Shown piece by piece: positions 42,083-50,479 of a DNA stretch of 64,000 nt. Within the stretch, counting starts at the first letter, position 1; every line of letters begins with the position of its first letter. The notes under the pieces are model-generated. The model ran no database searches. It was not told the origin of the DNA and was given only the letters and a program-made list of their open reading frames with translations. Source of the DNA: Mucilaginibacter gracilis (GTDB lineage: Bacteria; Bacteroidota; Bacteroidia; Sphingobacteriales; Sphingobacteriaceae); assembly GCF_003633615.1 (NCBI RefSeq), contig NZ_RBKU01000001.1, positions 558,001 to 622,000 of the forward strand, given 5' to 3'. A program made the position numbers and the translations under genes.

Positions 42083-42898
42083 TTATAAATTCGATTTAAC
42101 CTCTATTCTCAATTGATGGGTATTAAATACATGCGAATATGGTTCCACGCTTTTGGTTAGAAAAACACTGCCGCCAATGGTACTGTCATGCCCAATCACC
42201 GTTTTGCCACCCAGTATCGTACTACGCGCATATATCGTAACATTGTCCTCAACGGTTGGATGACGCTTGGTAGCTGAAAGGTCTTTGCTCACCTGCGATG
42301 CACCCAAAGTAACACCCTGGTAAATCGTCACATTTTTGCCGATGATACTGGTAGCACCTATAACGATACCGGTACCATGATCGATACAGAACGGTACGCC
42401 GATGTGGGCATTGGGATGAATATCTACGCCTGTTTTTCCATGCGCATGCTCGCTCAATATCCTTGGCAAAATTGGGATATGCAACTCTGAAAGTTTGTGT
42501 GATATCCGGTGAACAGCAATGGCATAAAACCCGGGATAAGAAACAATAACCTCGTGTACGCTTCCTGCCGCAGGATCTTTTTCATGTATCCTTGTAGCAT
42601 CCGACCTCAGATCCTGGTAGATATTCTGCAACGAAGCATAAAAATTATCCACAGTTTCGCCTATGTTGATCTGTTCGGCGTCTAAATAGCTCAACAACAC
42701 GTTTTCCAATTCGATCTGGTTCTTTCTTAACTGCCCCTCATAGATATTTTTCTTGTTGAGCCGGTTATTAGGGAACAAAAACTCCAGCAAATCGCTGAGC
42801 CAGTGGATCGCCTGCTCGTTAGATGGCGTAGCTTCCCACTCCGCCTTATGCGTTTGAAAAAGTAACTCGATAAAACCATTCAGCTGCGGATCCTTCAT
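42083..42898 (-). CDS. cysE: Serine O-acetyltransferase (EpsC-type)
   Basis: 271 residues: a helical N-terminal domain (about 1-150) and a left-handed beta-helix of hexapeptide repeats (about 155-250). DIHPNAHIGVPFCIDHGTG carries the conserved Asp-His and the catalytic His pair, followed by GATSIIGKNVTIYQGVTLGA. The enzyme makes O-acetylserine, the carbon skeleton for cysteine. It starts 1 bp from the stop of the cargo desulfurase gene. In family 2A encapsulin loci this enzyme is a usual neighbour, which ties the nanocompartment to cysteine supply. Confidence 0.92.
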   Translation of the reverse strand: MKDPQLNGFIELLFQTHKAEWEATPSNEQAIHWLSDLLEFLFPNNRLNKKNIYEGQLRKNQIELENVLLSYLDAEQINIGETVDNFYASLQNIYQDLRSDATRIHEKDPAAGSVHEVIVSYPGFYAIAVHRISHKLSELHIPILPRILSEHAHGKTGVDIHPNAHIGVPFCIDHGTGIVIGATSIIGKNVTIYQGVTLGASQVSKDLSATKRHPTVEDNVTIYARSTILGGKTVIGHDSTIGGSVFLTKSVEPYSHVFNTHQLRIEVKSNL

Positions 42899-42899
42899 G

Positions 42900-44663
42900 T
42901 TATTTTTTCAGTCTGTGTAAAGTATTCACCAGCGTATCAATTTCGGCGCAGGTATTGTAAAATGCGAGGGAAGGCCGTACTGTTGCATCAACCCCAAAAC
43001 GGCGCAGAATAGGTTGCGCACAATGGTGGCCCGAGCGTACAGCGATACCTTCTTTATTCAAAGCAGCGCCTACCTCTTCGGTCTTATAACCATCCAGCAC
43101 AAATGATAACACGCTGGCTTTATCAGCGGCGGTACCAATCAAACGGATACCCGGCACCTCCTTCAACAGGCGGGTAGCGTAAACCAGCAGGTAATGCTCA
43201 TACCTCGAAATATTGTCGATACCGATCTTATTCACATAGTCGATTGCCGCGCCAAGACCCACGGCATCGGCTATATTACCGGTGCCCGCTTCAAACCGGC
43301 TCGGTGCCTTGTGGTACTGGGTGTATTCAAATGTTACGTCAACGATCATGTTGCCGCCTCCCTGCCATGGCTGCGTTTCGTTTAGCAGTGCTTCTTTTCC
43401 GTAAACCACACCAATGCCTGTCGGCCCGAACACCTTATGTCCCGAGAAAACAAACCAATCGGCATCTAAGGCACGAACATCAACTTTCATATGCGATACG
43501 GATTGTGCCCCGTCAACCAAAACCTTAGCCCCGGCCTGATGTGCCAGCGCCACGATCCTTGCAGCAGGTGTAACCGTTCCTAATGCGTTAGACACCTGTG
43601 TAAAGGCAACCAATTTAGTTTTCGGGCCGAGTAATTTGGCGTATTCATCCAGTAGGATTTGCCCGTCATCGTCAACCGGTATCACCTTGATCTTTAAACC
43701 CTTTTTGGCTGCCAGCTGTTGCCAGGGAACAATGTTCGCATGGTGTTCCAAATGGCTGACGATGATCTCATCACCCGCGTTCAGGTGCTGTTCCCCCCAG
43801 CTCTTGGCAACCAGGTTAATGGCCTCGGTAGCTCCCCGTACAAAGATGATCTCGTTAACCGAAGCAGCATTAATGAAAGCTCTTACTTTTTCACGGGCAC
43901 CTTCATAGGCATCGGTTGCCCTTGCTGCCAGTTCATGCGCTGCACGATGTATATTGGAGTTTTCATGCTCATAGAAATAAGATATCCGGTCGATCACCTG
44001 CCTGGGCTTTTGCGTGGTAGCTGCATTATCCAGCCAGATCAGGGGGCGGCCATTTACCCTTTCTTGCAGGATTGGAAAATCGTTCCTGACCAGATTTACA
44101 TCAAAGGGCGGCGCGATCGGCTGCCCGGCCCTGGTGGTATCGCGATCAAAAATATTTTTTCCCTGTAAGGGGTTATTCCTGTTTTTTAGGAAATAAAACG
44201 GCACATCGGTATCCTCATCAAAAGGAATTCTTATTGCCGGTGAGGATATACGAACATTACTCAATATTTCCTGCAACCGGCTCTCAAAAGGCTGGTCGTC
44301 CTGAAAAGGTAAGGCCAAATTATCGGCAGGTTTAGCTACTGCCAAATTTGGGTCAGCAAAACTGGTTTGGGGGTTCCGCAGATCCACCGCGTTATTTTGA
44401 TTGGCAGCTGATGGCGATATCCCCACACCCGAAGCCGAGGGCGGTGAATGATCAAAACTATTATCACGCAAAGCCTTGTCGCGCAGTTGAGGCTCGTAGC
44501 TTTGCTGCAAGTTGTCGTTCCTTAACGGCAATTGTTCGCTTGCCTGTTCAACAACGGGTTCCGGGTTGATACTTTGCCCCGGTAAAGCTTTAAAAAACTG
44601 GTTCGCCAGGTTTTCGAGTGCGCTCAGATTTGGATGTTCTTCCGAATTAATATTTGTACTCAT
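42900..44663 (-). CDS. SufS-like cysteine desulfurase with about 190-residue N-terminal extension (encapsulin cargo)
   Basis: 587 residues. The class V aminotransferase/SufS part begins at about residue 187 (DVNLVRNDFPIL) with K410 in FSGHKVFGPTG as PLP lysine and C548 in RSGHHCAQP as the persulfide cysteine. The first 185 residues are low in hydrophobic order and rich in Asn, Gln, Pro and Ser, with short motifs such as LENLANQFFKALPG (16-29) and FESRLQEILSNVR (126-138). Family 2A encapsulins package such desulfurases through the N-terminal extension. The gene overlaps the shell gene by 17 bp. It would release sulfur from cysteine inside the shell. Confidence 0.93.
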   Translation of the reverse strand: MSTNINSEEHPNLSALENLANQFFKALPGQSINPEPVVEQASEQLPLRNDNLQQSYEPQLRDKALRDNSFDHSPPSASGVGISPSAANQNNAVDLRNPQTSFADPNLAVAKPADNLALPFQDDQPFESRLQEILSNVRISSPAIRIPFDEDTDVPFYFLKNRNNPLQGKNIFDRDTTRAGQPIAPPFDVNLVRNDFPILQERVNGRPLIWLDNAATTQKPRQVIDRISYFYEHENSNIHRAAHELAARATDAYEGAREKVRAFINAASVNEIIFVRGATEAINLVAKSWGEQHLNAGDEIIVSHLEHHANIVPWQQLAAKKGLKIKVIPVDDDGQILLDEYAKLLGPKTKLVAFTQVSNALGTVTPAARIVALAHQAGAKVLVDGAQSVSHMKVDVRALDADWFVFSGHKVFGPTGIGVVYGKEALLNETQPWQGGGNMIVDVTFEYTQYHKAPSRFEAGTGNIADAVGLGAAIDYVNKIGIDNISRYEHYLLVYATRLLKEVPGIRLIGTAADKASVLSFVLDGYKTEEVGAALNKEGIAVRSGHHCAQPILRRFGVDATVRPSLAFYNTCAEIDTLVNTLHRLKK

Positions 44664-45567
44664 AATAATTTCCTAAGTCCACATCCTCCAAAACCGCTAT
44701 CGCATCGTCCGTTAATACTGCCAGTGAGCAATACAACGAAACCAGGTAAGATGCTATAGCTTTGTTATTAATACCCATGAAGCGAACAGATAAGCCGGGT
44801 GACTGCTCGCCCGGTAAGCCAGGCTGGTAGAGACCTACAACTCCCTGCCGGCTTTCCCCGGTTCTGAGCAATAATATTTTCGATTTGTTGTTTACAATGG
44901 GTAATTTATCAGAAGGGATCAGCGGTATACCTCTCCAGGTTAGGAATTGAGATCCAAATAAAGCTACGGTTGGCGGCGGTACACCACGGCGTGTACATTC
45001 CCGGCCAAAAGCGGCAATAGCTAATGGATGCAGGAGGAAAAAAGCAGGTTCTTTCCAAACTTTGGTAATCAACTCATCCAGGTCATCCGGTGTAGGTGGG
45101 CCGAGCCTGGTCTTGATTTTTTGCGACGGCACAATGCTATGCAACAGGCCATATTCCTCGTTATTGATCAGTTCACTCTCCTGGCGCTCCTTGATGATCT
45201 CGATCGTTAAACGCAATTGCTCCGTGATCTGGTTAAAGGGTTTGCTGTACAGATCGGATACGCGCGTATGCACATCCAGTACCGTATTTACAGCACTCAA
45301 ATTATATTCACGCGGGTTTTCTACATAGTCGACATAGGTAGACGGCAGTTCACGTTCATCGCGGTTTGAACAATCAACCTCTACGTTGTCGGCATCCTTT
45401 ACTTTATTTAAACGGTATACACCTGACTCTACCGGTGTCCAGTTTAATAAATGGGTTAGCCATCGTGGTGTAATGGTGCCTAACTGGGGAACGGTTCTGG
45501 TAGCGATGGCCAACTGCCTGGCCGCTACGTCGCCTAAAGCGGTCTGTTTGTTTTTTTGATCGGGCAT
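44647..45567 (-). CDS. srpI: Family 2A encapsulin shell protein
   Basis: 306 residues with the HK97 fold. The N-terminal arm ALGDVAARQLAIATRTVPQ and TPRWLTHLLNWTPVESGVYR are hallmarks of SrpI-type family 2A shells. Internal segments VWKEPAFFLLHPLAIAAFGR and LLRTGESRQGVVGLYQPGLP match the A and P domains, and the end NNKAIASYLVSLYCSLAVLT is also typical. It self-assembles into a protein shell that encloses the cysteine desulfurase of the next gene. It is the first gene of the operon behind operator D. The family is known to be induced by sulfur starvation and to handle sulfur. Confidence 0.93.
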   Translation of the reverse strand: MPDQKNKQTALGDVAARQLAIATRTVPQLGTITPRWLTHLLNWTPVESGVYRLNKVKDADNVEVDCSNRDERELPSTYVDYVENPREYNLSAVNTVLDVHTRVSDLYSKPFNQITEQLRLTIEIIKERQESELINNEEYGLLHSIVPSQKIKTRLGPPTPDDLDELITKVWKEPAFFLLHPLAIAAFGRECTRRGVPPPTVALFGSQFLTWRGIPLIPSDKLPIVNNKSKILLLRTGESRQGVVGLYQPGLPGEQSPGLSVRFMGINNKAIASYLVSLYCSLAVLTDDAIAVLEDVDLGNYYEYKY

Positions 45568-45634
45568 AAATAATTAGAAAAATGAGTTAATAATCTGTCA
45601 ATTGTAGCCTGAATAAAGGATACTTTACAATTAT

Positions 45635-45664
45635 AGTATATTAAATCTATAGATTATATATTCT
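45635..45664 (-). promoter_or_regulatory. Sulfur-locus operator D, encapsulin operon promoter
   Basis: The 30-bp window centred on CTATAG (45647-45652) reads AATCTATAGATT in the middle with AT-rich arms that follow the operator A pattern imperfectly. A degenerate -7 box (TATAATTG, minus strand) lies just downstream toward the encapsulin start. The site is weaker than A, B and C. Confidence 0.6.
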
Positions 45665-45714
45665 ATTTGAAAATTATGAGTCGAATCTTTTAGGCAGATG
45701 AAGTTAAAAGCAAT

Positions 45715-46890
45715 TTACTGTTTTACTATAGCTGAAAAAGCATCCATAAAGATCGCATCGGCATTGCCCGGATCGGTGTTTAAAAATTTATGCTCCAAAA
45801 TACTTTGCCCTGTAATTGCAGGATTATTTCCCCTTCCTAACGGCCAGGTTCCATAGGTTTCCGTCATCCCGATACCGGCAAGCTGAGCCGCCTTGATTCC
45901 GAAATCCGTACAGTTATTTTTACTGAGGTTGTACTTGATCCCGTTATATTGCCCGATCAAGCCCTGTATCTTTTCAAATTTCCGTTTAGAAATGAACTTA
46001 CCTAAAACTTCGTCCCAAGCATGACCCGAATCATCTTTGAAAACAGAGGAAGTGGAAGGGATCAAAGGGGTTGCCGACAGCAAGTTGTCTTTTTTAGGAT
46101 AAAAACCCACCGATAAAGAGGTATAGGTATAATCTGAATTATACTTGATCAGGGTGATAAAAGTATGCCCAACATTATTTAATACGAATACCTTACGTTT
46201 CCCCCGCACAGGTTGCTTAACGTGGAACAGCATGGCATAAGCGACCGCTTCTTTTCCGTCATCGAACGTTTGCCTGATCCGTTCATAAGTGATCGCTTTA
46301 CTTTCAACCGGGCGGTTCAACTTCAGTGCCACTGCATGGTAATTGACCAGGGAATCATCCTTACTATTGATAGCGAGGTACCCCTCTTCGGTCGTATCCA
46401 CCTGGTCACTATCCGTATCGGTAACGGACTCGGGCTGCCTGCTTTTTTCTTTTGCCGTTTTAGGGACTGTTTTTAAGAAACATTTCATGGCAAGGGGGTA
46501 CAAACGCAACCGGGCAAAAATATTGGCCATATGGTAATAGAACTTCACCTTTGCCTGGCTCGTTGCAGTAGTGTTTTGGACTTCTATTGTTTTTAAATAG
46601 CTTAACAGTTTTTTTCGTTCCTGCGGTTCTTTGGTTACGACATCGATGTTATTCACCAGATGGTCTTCCGGAGTTGTGCTAAGGAAGGGAGTTGCTACTT
46701 TGATTTTGTGTGCATCATTGAACGCGATAACCGGGTGATCCTTGAACACGCTGTAAGAAGAAGAATCTTTGAACGGGGTCATGAATTTTTTTACTACCGC
46801 CCTTTGCGCAAAAGCTGGTAAAGTGAATACAAACAATATGATTATGATTGTAAAGGGATAAAAACGGCGCGGCTGATCAAGATGGGTCAT
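45715..46890 (-). CDS. Secreted protein with permuted NlpC/P60 (papain-like) domain
   Basis: The start at 46890 is chosen because it gives a proper signal peptide (FTLPAFAQ end), while the ATG at 46968 adds an unrelated lead. The 391-residue product has a helical N-terminal half with coiled segments and a C-terminal domain with NVGHTFITLIKYN, NKNNCTDFGIKAAQLAG-like (LSKNNCTDFGIKAAQ) and GTWPLGRGNNP. The order His box before Cys box is that of permuted NlpC/P60 or DUF4105-like hydrolases. Substrate might be a peptide, an acyl group or peptidoglycan. It ends near operator D but is not known to be part of the sulfur unit. Confidence 0.65.
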   Translation of the reverse strand: MTHLDQPRRFYPFTIIIILFVFTLPAFAQRAVVKKFMTPFKDSSSYSVFKDHPVIAFNDAHKIKVATPFLSTTPEDHLVNNIDVVTKEPQERKKLLSYLKTIEVQNTTATSQAKVKFYYHMANIFARLRLYPLAMKCFLKTVPKTAKEKSRQPESVTDTDSDQVDTTEEGYLAINSKDDSLVNYHAVALKLNRPVESKAITYERIRQTFDDGKEAVAYAMLFHVKQPVRGKRKVFVLNNVGHTFITLIKYNSDYTYTSLSVGFYPKKDNLLSATPLIPSTSSVFKDDSGHAWDEVLGKFISKRKFEKIQGLIGQYNGIKYNLSKNNCTDFGIKAAQLAGIGMTETYGTWPLGRGNNPAITGQSILEHKFLNTDPGNADAIFMDAFSAIVKQ

Positions 46891-47079
46891 TGTAAATAAA
46901 TGAAAGTGAATAAGGAAAATACATTTTGGCGGAGTTGTTGCTGTTACCAACAACAACAAATGCAGCAAGAAGTGCTGTTTAAAATAGCATGAAGTGATTT
47001 AATACCTTTCATCGGAGACAAACATAGTATTTTTAATTAAGACTACAAAATTGGTCGTCTTTTTTATTATCCTTGCAGC

Positions 47080-47865
47080 ATGATGGGATCATATGCTTTA
47101 ATAACGGGTGCCAGTAAGGGAATAGGCAAGGCGATGGCTTCACAGCTGGCGGCAAAAGGTTACAATTTGCTGCTGATCGCGCGGACTGAAAACGAATTGC
47201 AACTATTAGCTGACGAGCTTATCGCGAGTTACAAGGTAAAAGTCAGCTACTTGTCTGCAGATCTTGCGAATCAGCTGAGCCCTAAAATTGTCGCGGATTG
47301 GTGCCGCGGTCTCCATGCAGAGGTGTCAATATTGATCAATAATGCCGGTTACGGGTTATGGGGAGATTTTGCGGAATTGGCGCTGGCCGAACAGCTCAAC
47401 ATGCTTCAGGTGAATTTAAATTCGGTGGTTGAGCTGACTTATCACCTGCTGCCCTTGCTTAAAAATCAAGAACGGGCTTATATTTTGAATGTATCCAGTA
47501 TGGCAGCCTACCAGGCGCTCCCTACGCTGGCCTTATATGCTGCCAGCAAAGCTTTTATTATTTCCTTCAGCAGGGCCATTCGTTATGAGTTAAAAAATAC
47601 TTCCGTTTCTGTAACTGTACTTTCTCCCGGCCCTACCGACACGGGATTTGCGCATCGCGCGGGACTTGATCGTTTGGCTGATCTTGCCGATAAATTCAAT
47701 ATGCAGCCAGCAGATGTCGCCCGGATCGGACTGAAAGGAATGTTCGAGTGTAAAGTTGAGATTATCCCTGGCTTATTGAATAAATTATCCGCTTACGGCG
47801 CCAAACATCTGAATAAAGCATGGATAGAACGGATCAGTGCCGGATTATATCGGAACGCTAAATAA
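47080..47865 (+). CDS. Short-chain dehydrogenase/reductase (SDR)
   Basis: 261 residues of the classical SDR fold: TGASKGIG (9-16) for NAD(P), NNAG (87-90), and the catalytic set S139/S140, Y153 and K157 (YAASK). The C-terminal part (GPTDTGFAHRAG, then PADVARIGLKGM) is typical of the DltE/YqjQ-like subgroup. Substrate is unknown. A near-palindrome AAGACTAC ... GTCGTCTT lies at about 47040-47062 just upstream; with the following T-run it may be an operator or a hairpin. It is transcribed away from the papain-like gene. Confidence 0.9.
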   Translation: MMGSYALITGASKGIGKAMASQLAAKGYNLLLIARTENELQLLADELIASYKVKVSYLSADLANQLSPKIVADWCRGLHAEVSILINNAGYGLWGDFAELALAEQLNMLQVNLNSVVELTYHLLPLLKNQERAYILNVSSMAAYQALPTLALYAASKAFIISFSRAIRYELKNTSVSVTVLSPGPTDTGFAHRAGLDRLADLADKFNMQPADVARIGLKGMFECKVEIIPGLLNKLSAYGAKHLNKAWIERISAGLYRNAK

Positions 47866-47910
47866 TTTCAAATAAATTTTTGCAATGTAAATATTTCTCT
47901 ACATTTGCAT

Positions 47911-47944
47911 TGTCTATAAAAACTATAGACTTTATATACATTTG
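47911..47944 (+). promoter_or_regulatory. Sulfur-locus operator B and promoter of the PhyH transcript
   Basis: The 30-bp element 47911-47940 has arms TGTCTATAAA and TTTATATACA around AACTATAGAC, identical to operator A over the central 23 bp. The -7 box TACATTTG (47937-47944) overlaps its end, so a bound protein would cover the promoter. The leader ORF starts 34 bp downstream. Confidence 0.75.
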
Positions 47945-47977
47945 AAAAACAAACAACATATCCCGTCCGCACCCTGT

Positions 47978-48025
47978 ATGCGAATGTCCCTTTCCCAAAG
48001 GGTCATGTGTGGCTGTTGTTGTTAA
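47978..48025 (+). CDS. Cysteine-rich leader peptide upstream of the PhyH gene
   Basis: A 15-codon ORF, MRMSLSQRVMCGCCC, ends with TGT GGC TGT TGT TGT TAA. Four of the last five codons are cysteine. It lies between promoter B and an intrinsic hairpin (48051-48076) 81 bp before the PhyH gene. The arrangement is that of a ribosome-mediated attenuator sensing charged tRNA-Cys. Translation is not proven. Confidence 0.7.
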   Translation: MRMSLSQRVMCGCCC

Positions 48026-48050
48026 TCTCCCGCCTACTATTCTCCTTGTA

Positions 48051-48076
48051 AACTAACCGCACCAGTACGGATAGTT
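48051..48076 (+). terminator. Candidate attenuator hairpin between Cys leader and PhyH
   Basis: AACTAACCG (48051-48059) pairs with CGGATAGTT (48068-48076), with one A-A mismatch and an 8-nt loop, followed by the T-rich GTATTTTCTT. The left arm can alternatively pair with the GTTGTT of the cysteine codons upstream. This would let ribosome stalling change the fold. Confidence 0.55.
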
Positions 48077-48106
48077 GTATTTTCTTATCTGTTTATTACT
48101 ACCATT

Positions 48107-48913
48107 ATGAATACCGAATATCAAAAATTCACCCTAGGGACAGTTATCACCGAAGAACAACAACACTTTTTTAACCGCAACGGCTTTATACATTTTAAAG
48201 ATTTTATTAAACCCGAAACCGTTAGCGATATCATCAAAGCCTCCGAAGAGGTACAAAAAAACTGGATCAACAGCGCCGTTGAAAAGGTGAACGGCGTGCC
48301 TATTAAATATGGTAAAGATCTTGATGGAACACCAATCGTTCAACGCTTTGCTTTCATCAACCAGTATAGCTCCCTATTGCATGAGTTTACTTTGGATCCA
48401 CGTCTTCAGGTGTTGTTAAATCTCACCGGACCCGGCGCAAGAATAGGTACAGACGAAAAAGACGGTATGGTTTTTAACCATTACGTTAATGCCGAACAAA
48501 GTAGCTTTACACAAATGGGCTGGCATACCGATGGCTTGCGCGACATTTTTCACGGTCAAAAACTCAACCCTATGCTGAACGTAGGGATACACCTAAGTTC
48601 GGTAAAACCAGAAAACGGCGGCTTAAGGATTTTGCCGGGAACCCATAAGCAGAATCTTTATCAAATGCTTTTCCGGAAAAAGTACTTTTTGGACAACGAT
48701 GCCGATGCCAATGAAGTGGCCATCTCCCCAACGGCGGGTGATCTGACCATTCATGACGGAAGGCTATGGCACAGGGTGGCGCAATCTTCGGTGACCGGCG
48801 AAGAAAGCCGCCGTAGGGTGATCTACATGCCGATCATTGCCGGTAAATACGAACCCAAAACCGCCGAAAGTCCGACAGCCTTTTACCAGCGCTTCGCCGC
48901 TTTAATTAAATAA
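48107..48913 (+). CDS. PhyH-family (phytanoyl-CoA dioxygenase-like) Fe(II)/2-oxoglutarate oxygenase, cysteine-free
   Basis: 268 residues. The double-stranded beta helix carries HTDGLRD (His and Asp iron ligands), RILPGTHKQ and DLTIHDGRLWHRV with the second His. The whole protein contains no cysteine. PhyH enzymes hydroxylate lipids, amino acids and other small molecules. It lies behind operator B and a cysteine leader peptide, so it is probably switched on when cysteine is scarce, perhaps to release sulfur or to replace a sulfur-demanding step. The substrate is unknown. A 22-codon membrane-like ORF follows 1 bp after the stop. Confidence 0.85.
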   Translation: MNTEYQKFTLGTVITEEQQHFFNRNGFIHFKDFIKPETVSDIIKASEEVQKNWINSAVEKVNGVPIKYGKDLDGTPIVQRFAFINQYSSLLHEFTLDPRLQVLLNLTGPGARIGTDEKDGMVFNHYVNAEQSSFTQMGWHTDGLRDIFHGQKLNPMLNVGIHLSSVKPENGGLRILPGTHKQNLYQMLFRKKYFLDNDADANEVAISPTAGDLTIHDGRLWHRVAQSSVTGEESRRRVIYMPIIAGKYEPKTAESPTAFYQRFAALIK

Positions 48914-48914
48914 C

Positions 48915-48983
48915 ATGCTGATCGCCCTTTTTATCGCTTACCTGATCCCGCGGAAAAGGCAGGCAATTTTAAAAGCAGCCTAA
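48915..48983 (+). CDS. Tiny hydrophobic ORF behind PhyH
   Basis: 22 codons, MLIALFIAYLIPRKRQAILK and two more, start 1 bp after the PhyH stop. One membrane helix followed by a basic tail. It may be a real small membrane protein or the C-terminal scrap of a lost membrane protein gene. There is no other support. Confidence 0.3.
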   Translation: MLIALFIAYLIPRKRQAILKAA

Positions 48984-48994
48984 ATGGAATATCC

Positions 48995-50479
48995 ATGAAA
49001 TCTAAAATATATTTGCCGCTCTTTGCATTGATCTGCGTATTGCTATTTGGTTCGTGGAGCAGGATTACCGATACCTATTGCCATACGATACATCGTGCCC
49101 TTATTGACGGAGAGCAAGTCGAATACAATGCCACAGCCGGTTCTATTCGCATTGATGATTCGGAGGACCGAACTGCTGCAGATATCTTTTACGTTGCTTA
49201 CCAAAAAAACGACTTACTATCATCTCAGAGGCCAATAACTTTTGTTTTTAACGGAGGACCGGGGTCAGCATCGGTATGGCTCCACATGGGATCATTCGCC
49301 CCGGTTCGGGTCAAATTCAAAAACAGAAAGGGCGACGCGCCATCATCAGGTTTCCAGTACGAGAATAACCCGTATTCCTGGTTGGGCTTTACCGACCTGG
49401 TTTTTATAGATCCGGTTGCTACAGGTTACAGCAGGGCAGCTGAGGGATCGGACCCCACACAATTTTACGGATACGATCAGGATATTCATGCTATCGCTGA
49501 ATTTATCACACGTTACCTGGATCAAAATCAACGCGGGAACAGCCCGCTATTTATCGCTGGTGAGAGTTACGGTGCCGCGAGGGCCGTAGGACTGACGGAT
49601 TACCTGCAAACACGCTTACAGGTTAAGGTAAGCGGTATCACCCTGATATCGCCCGCGTTAAACTACGAATTGCTTAACTTCAATCCCGGCAACGATCGCC
49701 CTTACATCGCTTATTTACCAACTTATACACTTACGGCGCAGTATCACCACATGCTTAATCCTGTGTTGGAAAAATCGAGCCCGGGAGCTTTGTACGACAA
49801 GGCTGCGTATTTCGCTAAACACGCCTTCACGCATTACCTCAATCAACATGCGACAGCAATGCCGGCCCTCCTCGTGGACTCACTCCATTATTATACTGGC
49901 TTATCAAGAAAATTGATCATTCAAACCAAAGGTAGAATTACCGATAACCTCTTCATAAGTAATGTATTAAGTAAAAATAAATTAGTTACAGGATGTTTTG
50001 ACAGCCGGTTTACAGGCAAAGCACTAAAAGATCATTACGTAGATCCCAGCGAAACCAATATCAGAAGGCTGTTTCTAAGTACTTTCAATAAGTATATCCA
50101 TGACGACCTGAGCTATAAAACGGACAAACAATATCAGGCAACGATCAACCCACCGTGGAACTATGGCAGCGGTATGGTAAATGGATTTCTTAACGTTTCC
50201 CGCATACTGGAAAAGGTAATTGTTAATGACCCATCCCTGCGCGTCAATATTATTTGCGGTTATTACGATCTGTCGACACCGATGGCAGCAACAAAGGAAG
50301 TGATCGTTCGGCTAGGTTTGAACCCGGCTTTGCGGCGCAATATTGCTGTGAACGAATACCAGTCCGGACATATGGTTTACATCGGCGATGGTGATGCCAA
50401 ATTTAAAACAGACGCGGCAAGATTTTACAAGAATGCCTTAACGGTCAATTCACCTCCGGTGTTCGCTTCAGCGAATTAA
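48995..50479 (+). CDS. S10-family serine carboxypeptidase-like protein
   Basis: 494 residues with a signal peptide or anchor (about 5-20). NGGPGSASVWLHMGSFAP is the oxyanion-loop motif of S10 carboxypeptidases, S191 sits in IAGESYGAAR, the Asp is in GYYDLSTP and the His in YQSGHMVYI. Such enzymes remove C-terminal residues from peptides, at the surface or in the periplasm. It starts 11 bp after the tiny ORF behind PhyH, so it could be in the same transcript. Its 3' end overlaps the convergent PIG-L gene by 35 bp. Confidence 0.88.
   Translation: MKSKIYLPLFALICVLLFGSWSRITDTYCHTIHRALIDGEQVEYNATAGSIRIDDSEDRTAADIFYVAYQKNDLLSSQRPITFVFNGGPGSASVWLHMGSFAPVRVKFKNRKGDAPSSGFQYENNPYSWLGFTDLVFIDPVATGYSRAAEGSDPTQFYGYDQDIHAIAEFITRYLDQNQRGNSPLFIAGESYGAARAVGLTDYLQTRLQVKVSGITLISPALNYELLNFNPGNDRPYIAYLPTYTLTAQYHHMLNPVLEKSSPGALYDKAAYFAKHAFTHYLNQHATAMPALLVDSLHYYTGLSRKLIIQTKGRITDNLFISNVLSKNKLVTGCFDSRFTGKALKDHYVDPSETNIRRLFLSTFNKYIHDDLSYKTDKQYQATINPPWNYGSGMVNGFLNVSRILEKVIVNDPSLRVNIICGYYDLSTPMAATKEVIVRLGLNPALRRNIAVNEYQSGHMVYIGDGDAKFKTDAARFYKNALTVNSPPVFASAN

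Noticed and set aside
45567..45635. Search for a third Cys leader in front of the encapsulin gene
   Set aside because: The 70-bp gap holds no ATG-led ORF with Cys codons; only operator D was found.
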